This document shows, piece by piece, positions 22,403 through 27,096 of a stretch of DNA of 27,096 nucleotides. The notes below the pieces were generated by a model. It ran no database searches. It had not been told where the DNA came from and saw only the letters and a program-made list of their open reading frames with translations. Every line of letters begins with the position of its first letter. The first letter of the stretch is position 1. This stretch comes from Candidatus Poseidoniia archaeon (GTDB lineage Archaea; Thermoplasmatota; Poseidoniia; MGIII; CG-Epi1). The stretch spans positions 1 through 27,096 of the forward strand of contig JAKURS010000004.1 of NCBI GenBank assembly GCA_022449705.1, read 5' to 3'. The translations under genes were made by a program, and so were the position numbers.

Positions 22403-25038
22403 CAGCCGAAGATGCTCAGGCCCGGTGACTCAACCATCTTCTCGAGGGTGTGGCTGATTTCGGACTCTTCGCCCAGCACCGCCTGCGACTTGAGCAGCAT
22501 GCAGCGCAGATCGTTCCTCTCGAGCCCCTCCAGTGACGGCATGATGTTAGCGCGAATCACGTCCTGCAGCGCCTTCTCCAAGTCATACTGCCCGCGTGAG
22601 TTAAAGAGCGTCAGCATCGAGTCGATAATCGACGCCGGCCCGATTCTGCGGAAGGTGCGCACGCCACGCGGTACTTCTTCGTCGCGCTGCGTTGGCGGCT
22701 CCTCCTCCTCCAAGAAATCCATCAACTTGCCGTAAGCCGCGAAGAGCGAGCCATCCTCGTCGTAAAAGTCGAATTTCTCTTCCGAAAACCAGTCCAGCTC
22801 TTCAACCGAAATGCCTTCGGGCCGCTCGGGAGCGATGCCCAGCTTCTCCAGCTTGTGGAAGACAAACTCCGGCATGCGACGGTATTCGTCCTCACGGTCG
22901 GGCAGCCCGATTTCGACGAACGCGAACCGCCTCATCAGCGCGTGGCCGACATTGAAGAGCGTGTTCTTGTCCTGCGTGTTCATGGTGCCGATAATGCGGA
23001 ACTCGGGCGGCATCATGAACGGCGCCCCACCGGTCTCCTTGTGCGTCAGCAGCGGCTGCTTGTCCCGGTATTCAAAGACAGTAAAGAGCTTGCCGAACGC
23101 TTCGTCGATATTCGCGCGGTTGAACTCGTCTATCACGAGATAGTGCGGCCGGCCGCTCTCCTGCATCGACTTCTCGCACTGCCGGGCAGCATCGGAGACG
23201 TATCCGTCCTTGAAGTAGTAGCCGCCCTTGTCGTCGGGCGAGATGCCACCAATGACCTCGAAGTTGGACCACTCGGCGTTGGCGGTCACGATGGCGAAGT
23301 TGGGGGTGTCGCCCTCCATACCACACAGCTGCTGCAGCAGCAGCGTCGCCAGCGCGGTCTTACCGGTCCCGGGCTCGCCGTAGAGCATCACGTTGCGGCC
23401 CGACTTGAAGTGGGTCAGGACCTGGTTAACCGTCTCAGGGGTAGTGGAATAGTAGCGCGAAAGCTCCTCGAAATCGACGTCGTAGGCGACATTCTTGGCA
23501 CTGCGCACCTTCGCCTTCAGGTCGACGTCGTCCAGCATCTCCTCGACTTTGTCCCAGTCCATGATGAAGCCACCCGTGTCCTCAGTGGTGGGCTTGATGT
23601 CGATGGTCGCGTCGGGGAACTCGTCCAGCAGCCGGTCCATCGCCGCATCCAGCGTGATTCCGGTCTCGGCGGGGTCTTCCGGCGGCACGTAGGCCGAATC
23701 GAAAGGGTCCTGACGAGGAGGCTCAAGCGGAGCGAGTTCGGCCATCTTGTCGCGCAGCTTGTATGCGCCGTAGCGGACTCCCCACCAGAGCCCGGCCGCC
23801 GCCACCAGCAGCGGCAGCAGCAGCAGCGTCCACTCCTCGGCGGTCTGCGGGCGGGCCAAGTCCTGCTCCGAGAGCAAGACGGGAATTACCGAGAAGGCGA
23901 ACAGCGTGCCGACCCCGGCGACGAAGATGCCAAAATAGGCAAGGCCTTCCATACTGCGCTCGAGCTTGCGCTTGCGGTAGAAGAGCCACACGCCCAGGAA
24001 AGTGATAGCGCCCGCCATCACCGTCAGCACCACATCCACCTGCTCAATGCGCACATTGGAGCGGTGGCGAACGGCGTTGAACAGCAGCATGACATACTGT
24101 AGCAGCAGCCCCGCCATAATCATCGCAAAGAACTTGGCTTCCTCCAGGTCCTTCAGCCTTACGTTGTTGATGATGAATGAACCGATACCGACCAGCAGCA
24201 CCCCCAACCCGAGCAGCAGCAGCACCATCTCGGGCGGCTGCAGGTCGAGCGGGAACATCTTCACCTCGCCGCTAACGGCCTTCGACGCCCACGGGCCGCG
24301 CACGTAGTTGTGGTGCACCGCACCCAGCACCGCTGCACCGGCGAGCAGGAAGCTGTATAGCGTGGTCGGGGAGCCCTCCTCCAGCTCGCGTCCGGTGACT
24401 GCGTAGAGGAAGAAGACGTACGACAGCGCCACCAGACAGAACACTACTACGGAGCCGACCGTCGAGTAGAGCGCGTCGAGCGGCACCTCGTCACGCCCTT
24501 GCACCAGGTAAACTGCGCCACAGAGCAGCAGACCGAAGAAGAAGGGCGCCATTGCCCTGGGGGTGGTGCTACGCCAGGAATTGACCAGCGTCAGCAGCGC
24601 CAGTGCGCTGAAGAGGACAAGCACCACCTGGTACTGGCTGCCATAGACCGTGAGCGGCGACCAGCTGGAGCTGAAGAGAACAGGGCAGCCATTCAGGTTA
24701 CCGGGGTCGGACCAGTCTGGCGGGCACTCCAGCGGCTCGCCAATCCCGGTGTAGCCCTCGAGGGCCGGCATATTCGGAGAGGGGATATTGCCAGTGGTTA
24801 CGAACAGGACATAGCCCAGCAATGCGACCGCCAGCAGGAACTGCAGTGCCGGGAGGTAGAAACTGGGCCGCCGTTCCCCCGGTGGCCTGGGCATCTGTGC
24901 CGCCTCCACCGCTGCGCGGGTGGTGGCGGTCGAGACCGGGTCCACTTCCTCTGTTCCAGTTTCGAAATTGGTGCCGCAGACTCCGCAATAAATGTCGTCT
25001 TCCCCCGCCGGCGAGGCACAGACAGGGCATTGCCGCAT
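22402..25038 (-). CDS. zinc-ribbon, multi-pass membrane McrB-like AAA+ NTPase
   Basis: An 878-residue protein with three parts. A zinc ribbon (C4-x2-C7 and C18-x2-C21) is followed by about ten transmembrane helices (59-80, 132-153, 163-180, 192-214, 227-242, 270-293, 302-322, 335-354, 368-389, 403-421) and a cytosolic AAA+ module. Walker A is GEPGTGKT (554-561), Walker B is LVIDEFNRAN with D637-E638, and GTMNTQD (684-690) is the MNxxD signature of the McrB subclass. MRRFAFVEI supplies the Arg residues. An even helix number puts ribbon and AAA+ on the same, cytosolic side. Loop 81-131 would face outside and has two Cys (105, 118). ATG 25038 was chosen over 25083 because it begins the zinc ribbon and lies 24 bp from a TATA box. 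MoxR-type ATPase is the alternative, but the MNTQD motif and the coupled McrC-like gene favour McrB. Confidence 0.88.
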   Translation of the reverse strand: MRQCPVCASPAGEDDIYCGVCGTNFETGTEEVDPVSTATTRAAVEAAQMPRPPGERRPSFYLPALQFLLAVALLGYVLFVTTGNIPSPNMPALEGYTGIGEPLECPPDWSDPGNLNGCPVLFSSSWSPLTVYGSQYQVVLVLFSALALLTLVNSWRSTTPRAMAPFFFGLLLCGAVYLVQGRDEVPLDALYSTVGSVVVFCLVALSYVFFLYAVTGRELEEGSPTTLYSFLLAGAAVLGAVHHNYVRGPWASKAVSGEVKMFPLDLQPPEMVLLLLGLGVLLVGIGSFIINNVRLKDLEEAKFFAMIMAGLLLQYVMLLFNAVRHRSNVRIEQVDVVLTVMAGAITFLGVWLFYRKRKLERSMEGLAYFGIFVAGVGTLFAFSVIPVLLSEQDLARPQTAEEWTLLLLPLLVAAAGLWWGVRYGAYKLRDKMAELAPLEPPRQDPFDSAYVPPEDPAETGITLDAAMDRLLDEFPDATIDIKPTTEDTGGFIMDWDKVEEMLDDVDLKAKVRSAKNVAYDVDFEELSRYYSTTPETVNQVLTHFKSGRNVMLYGEPGTGKTALATLLLQQLCGMEGDTPNFAIVTANAEWSNFEVIGGISPDDKGGYYFKDGYVSDAARQCEKSMQESGRPHYLVIDEFNRANIDEAFGKLFTVFEYRDKQPLLTHKETGGAPFMMPPEFRIIGTMNTQDKNTLFNVGHALMRRFAFVEIGLPDREDEYRRMPEFVFHKLEKLGIAPERPEGISVEELDWFSEEKFDFYDEDGSLFAAYGKLMDFLEEEEPPTQRDEEVPRGVRTFRRIGPASIIDSMLTLFNSRGQYDLEKALQDVIRANIMPSLEGLERNDLRCMLLKSQAVLGEESEISHTLEKMVESPGLSIFG

Positions 25039-25057
25039 ACTGGGCGATGGCACGCCT

Positions 25058-25066
25058 GAATTAAAC
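25058..25066 (-). promoter_or_regulatory. TATA element of the McrB/McrC-like operon
   Basis: Minus-strand GTTTAATTC is centred 24 bp before ATG 25038, implying a leaderless bicistronic transcript through both McrBC-like genes. Confidence 0.55.
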
Positions 25067-25083
25067 ATTGTTCCGGGGCACAT

Positions 25084-25092
25084 CTATCTTAA
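25084..25092 (+). promoter_or_regulatory. TATA-like element of the GINS gene
   Basis: CTATCTTAA is centred 27 bp before ATG 25115. The match is modest, but the spacing fits the leaderless pattern of the other promoters here. Confidence 0.45.
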
Positions 25093-25114
25093 CCCGCGGC
25101 GGTTCGCGGGGCGG

Positions 25115-25789
25115 ATGAAAGAACTGACCCTGCGCGACCTGCGCGTCAGCACGCAAGCCGAACGACGCGACGGCCGGCTGCTGAAGCTTCCGCCCCGCTT
25201 CCACGCGCGACTGGCAGAGCTGGAGCGCAGCCTGGAGCAGGCGCGCGACGGAGCCCGGGATGACGCACAGAGGTTCGAGCGTGCCAACTCCGACATCAGC
25301 AAGCTCTCCGACCTGAAACTGGAGTTGCACAAGCATCGTGAGCGCAAGCTTACGACACTGGCGCGCGAAAAGGTGAACGGGCAGCAGCCGTCACTCGGGG
25401 CGGTGACCGAGCAGGAGCTGGAGTTCCTCGAGAACGTCGCCAGCGTCATTGGGCAGCACCGGCAGAAGCTGCTGGTGCGGGTTACTGCCCCCGAAGCGGA
25501 GCCAGCCACGGCGAAGTCGGCGTCGGAGGCGAAGAAAGCGAAAGCAGCGCCATCACCAGAGCCCGCAACTCCCACACCAACAGTAACTGAGGCGCCAGAA
25601 CCAGCCGTAGCCGAGGAGGACGACACCAGGGCTCTGCTGGTACGCGTGCTGGAGGACTTACCCACCTTCACCGGCCTGGACGCGCGCAACTACTCGCTCA
25701 GGGCAAATGACGTGGTGCATATCCCACTCTACAATGCGCGTATGCTGCTCGAGGCAGGCAAGGTGGAACGGCTGGAGGACGAAGCCTGA
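25115..25789 (+). CDS. archaeal GINS complex subunit, Gins51 type
   Basis: A 224-residue replication protein that links the MCM helicase to its partners in the CMG-like complex. A helical A domain occupies about 1-122 and includes DLKLELHKHRERKLTTLAREK, a conserved R-x-x-KL helix. A low-complexity Ala/Pro/Glu linker follows at about 124-170. A small C-terminal B domain (171-222) contains VRVLEDLPTFTGLDARNYSL, NDVVHIPLYNA and LLEAGKVERL. The A-then-B order is that of Gins51/Sld5-Psf1. ATG 25115 is chosen from the TATA spacing; the open frame upstream (from 24992) is antisense to the McrB-like gene. Its TGA overlaps a CTG that probably starts endA. Confidence 0.87.
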   Translation: MKELTLRDLRVSTQAERRDGRLLKLPPRFHARLAELERSLEQARDGARDDAQRFERANSDISKLSDLKLELHKHRERKLTTLAREKVNGQQPSLGAVTEQELEFLENVASVIGQHRQKLLVRVTAPEAEPATAKSASEAKKAKAAPSPEPATPTPTVTEAPEPAVAEEDDTRALLVRVLEDLPTFTGLDARNYSLRANDVVHIPLYNARMLLEAGKVERLEDEA

Positions 25790-26463
25790 AACTGCGGGAG
25801 GGTGAACTGCAGCTACCGGCCGGCAAACTCGCTGCGCAGCTGCGGGGGCGGCAACGCGTCGGCAGCGCCACTCCGGAAGGCGTCGTGCTCCACCCGGTCG
25901 AGGCGCTCTGGTGCCACGCCAGCGGGGCGCTGGACCTGGACGCGAAGCTGCAGGCACAACTGGTGGAACTGGCGGGTGACCTGCTGCCGGCCGCCTACGG
26001 CGATTTGCGGCAGCGCGGTATCGTTCCTGCGCTCGAGGGCGATGCGCTGCGCTTCCGGGCACGTGACAGCGGCGCGGCGGTGCGGCTGCACGTTGTTAGC
26101 AGCGACGCGCCTGCCAGCCTGGCTCTACTGGCGGAGGGCGACTGGCTAGCGCTGGTCGACAAGGCAGGGGAAGTAATCTACTACGCGGCCGCGCCGCCTG
26201 ACTGGGGCGAGCTGCCAACGGGCAAGCTGCCCGAAGCACTGGCGGCGGCTGGGCTGAAAGTGGCTTCAGGAATGAAGTTCGGCACCCGTTACCGCGTCTA
26301 CCGCACCGACGAAGTTCACGCGACCTGGCTGCTACACCTGCTGCGCGACAGCGAGACCTGGCTCGATATCGTGCGCGCAGTGCGGGTGGCTCACGGTGTC
26401 CGCAAGAGCCTGGTCGCCAGCGACGGGACGCGCTGCCTCGCGCTGGAATGGGTGAAACCCTGA
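25786..26463 (+). CDS. endA: tRNA-splicing endonuclease EndA, condensed two-repeat form
   Basis: Cleaves bulge-helix-bulge introns in pre-tRNA and pre-rRNA. The catalytic domain is clear: GMKFGTRYRVY with the catalytic Tyr, EVHATWLLHL with His, and VRVAHGVRKSLV with Lys (about residues 169, 178 and 207), ending ALEWVKP. The first canonical start, GTG 25885, would cut the N-terminal domain (EGVVLHPVEALW corresponds to the family LSLxEALYL strand-helix). CTG 25786, overlapping the upstream TGA as CTGA, restores it and gives 225 residues. Between the N-domain and the catalytic domain lies an extra segment of about 70 residues including WLALVDKAGEVIYY. That resembles the closing strand of an EndA C-domain (AIVDxDGDIVYY), suggesting a shrunken first repeat. 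The length lies between the alpha4 type (about 180) and the alpha2 type (about 340). Confidence 0.88.
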   Translation: MKLREGELQLPAGKLAAQLRGRQRVGSATPEGVVLHPVEALWCHASGALDLDAKLQAQLVELAGDLLPAAYGDLRQRGIVPALEGDALRFRARDSGAAVRLHVVSSDAPASLALLAEGDWLALVDKAGEVIYYAAAPPDWGELPTGKLPEALAAAGLKVASGMKFGTRYRVYRTDEVHATWLLHLLRDSETWLDIVRAVRVAHGVRKSLVASDGTRCLALEWVKP

Positions 26464-26465
26464 AA

Positions 26466-27096
26466 GTGGGGCTGCACATAGCCGATTTCGGGCTGCTGCA
26501 CCAGATGGTTGCAGCGCTGGAAGGAGACGAGTTCAGGCTGCAGCCGCTTGACAACGTGCCTGCGGAATCACGGGAACTGGACGTCATCGTCAGCGACGCC
26601 GCGCAACTGCCCTCGACCAGCCTGCCGGTCATCTCCATCAACGACGTCGAGCTACTGCCACTACAGCTGCGACACGTCCAGGCGGGACGGCCGCCGCTGG
26701 TCATCGGCGTCGACCCCGGTGGCACCACCGGCGTCGCGGTGCTGGCGCACCGCCGCCTGCTCCACAGCGCCGAATGCGCCACGCCGGACGAAGCGGCAGA
26801 GCTGGTGCGCCGGATGGCACGCTGCTCGCTCGACTGCACCGTGCGCATCGGCAGCGGTGCCCCTGAAGCAGGGGTGCGTATCGCCAGCGCACTGCGCCAC
26901 TTGCGGGTCGAGCTGGTTGACGAAGCGCGCAGCGGCAGCGGATCACATACCGCCGCTGCCAGGGCCATCGCGCTCAAGCGCGGTGAACGGGTGCGCGAAC
27001 TGGACTACAGCCCCAGCGCTGGCGAAGTGGCGCGGCTACAGGCGGAGTCACGGATTGCGTCAGGCAGCCGCCGTACCATCTCGCGGCAGCAGGCGC
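26466..27096 (+). CDS. RuvC/RNase H-fold protein, partial
   Basis: At least 210 residues, running off the window. Residues 1-75 form an alpha/beta N-terminal region (VGLHIADFGLLHQM, ELDVIVSDA, LPVISIND). An RNase H-type strand-loop follows, VIGVDPGGTTGVAVL, with the catalytic-type Asp and Gly-rich turn seen in RuvC, YqgF and DUF460 proteins. Later VRIGSGAPEAGVRIASAL, VELVDE and SGSHTAAARAIALKRG look like the remaining strands and an acidic position. GTG 26466 is the first standard start. CTG 26460, overlapping the endA TGA as CTGA, is the alternative. Linkage to GINS and endA suggests nucleic-acid processing. Substrate unknown; I cannot assign a named family. Confidence 0.7.
   Translation, partial: MGLHIADFGLLHQMVAALEGDEFRLQPLDNVPAESRELDVIVSDAAQLPSTSLPVISINDVELLPLQLRHVQAGRPPLVIGVDPGGTTGVAVLAHRRLLHSAECATPDEAAELVRRMARCSLDCTVRIGSGAPEAGVRIASALRHLRVELVDEARSGSGSHTAAARAIALKRGERVRELDYSPSAGEVARLQAESRIASGSRRTISRQQA

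Noticed and set aside
22855..24102. 415-codon plus-strand frame over the McrB-like gene
   Set aside because: A His/Val/Arg-rich antisense frame; the minus frame encodes clear Walker motifs and membrane helices.
22402..25038. Simple MoxR-type chaperone ATPase
   Set aside because: The MNTQD motif after the Walker B strand and the coupled PD-(D/E)xK partner fit the McrB subclass better; MoxR operons usually carry VWA/DUF58 partners, which are absent here.
26096..26977. 293-codon minus-strand frame over endA and the RuvC-fold gene
   Set aside because: A Ser/Arg/Pro-rich shadow of the coding frames on the plus strand.
1..27096. CRISPR array, rRNA genes, insertion sequences or a transposase
   Set aside because: I saw no regularly spaced direct repeats, rRNA-like sequence, transposase motif or terminal inverted repeats in the window.

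Overview
This is a compact, mostly GC-rich archaeal chromosome segment with 22 protein genes and one intron-containing tRNA. Archaeal markers are ribosomal protein L15e, the type II (archaeal) glyceraldehyde-3-phosphate dehydrogenase, a GINS replication subunit, the tRNA-splicing endonuclease EndA, a tRNA-Trp whose intron carries box C/D guides, TATA boxes about 26 bp upstream of start codons, and a PGF-CTERM-like sorting tail. Large secreted CARDB/Ig-type proteins beside de novo purine/pyrimidine genes would fit a marine Thermoplasmatota (Marine Group II/III-like) genome. That placement is inference, not shown by the sequence.

Layout. Positions 1-320 are visibly AT-richer and hold one small two-helix membrane protein; this stretch abuts the 3' end of tRNA-Trp (330-485, minus) and may be the edge of an integrated element. 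Next comes an unknown protein plus ribulose-phosphate epimerase (574-1654) and a secreted thioredoxin-fold/Ig-repeat protein (1686-3974). A minus-strand operon pyrE-purD-Ca/Na exchanger runs from 8227 to 5443, followed by the NAD(P)HX repair enzyme nnr with its own promoter. A divergent DUF309 gene meets a lipid kinase gene tail to tail. rpl15e plus a CysJ-like reductase follow (9808-11567), then a membrane-anchored CARDB protein (minus), then purB, a ThiI-like gene and panE (plus), then IMP dehydrogenase. A minus block holds an McrB-like gene and an McrC-like gene, then gapdh and a cupin gene behind a separate promoter. The window ends with GINS, endA and a partial RuvC-fold gene on the plus strand.

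Most striking is the two-gene block 20330-25038. It encodes an McrB-type AAA+ NTPase (MNTxD signature) preceded by a zinc ribbon and about ten transmembrane helices, translationally coupled to an McrC-like protein with a DUF2357-like architecture, a PD-(D/E)xK-type nuclease core and a long acidic tail. It looks like a membrane-embedded McrBC relative and is the best candidate here for an undescribed system.

Gene organisation is extremely tight: starts and stops overlap as TGATG, GTGA or ATGA, and convergent stops share CTAA. Most transcription units appear leaderless, with a TATA element 23-28 bp before the start codon; this was used to revise several starts. Two divergent promoters seem to use one near-symmetric TATA box in both directions. 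The window also pairs an intron-bearing tRNA-Trp with an EndA of unusual, condensed architecture.
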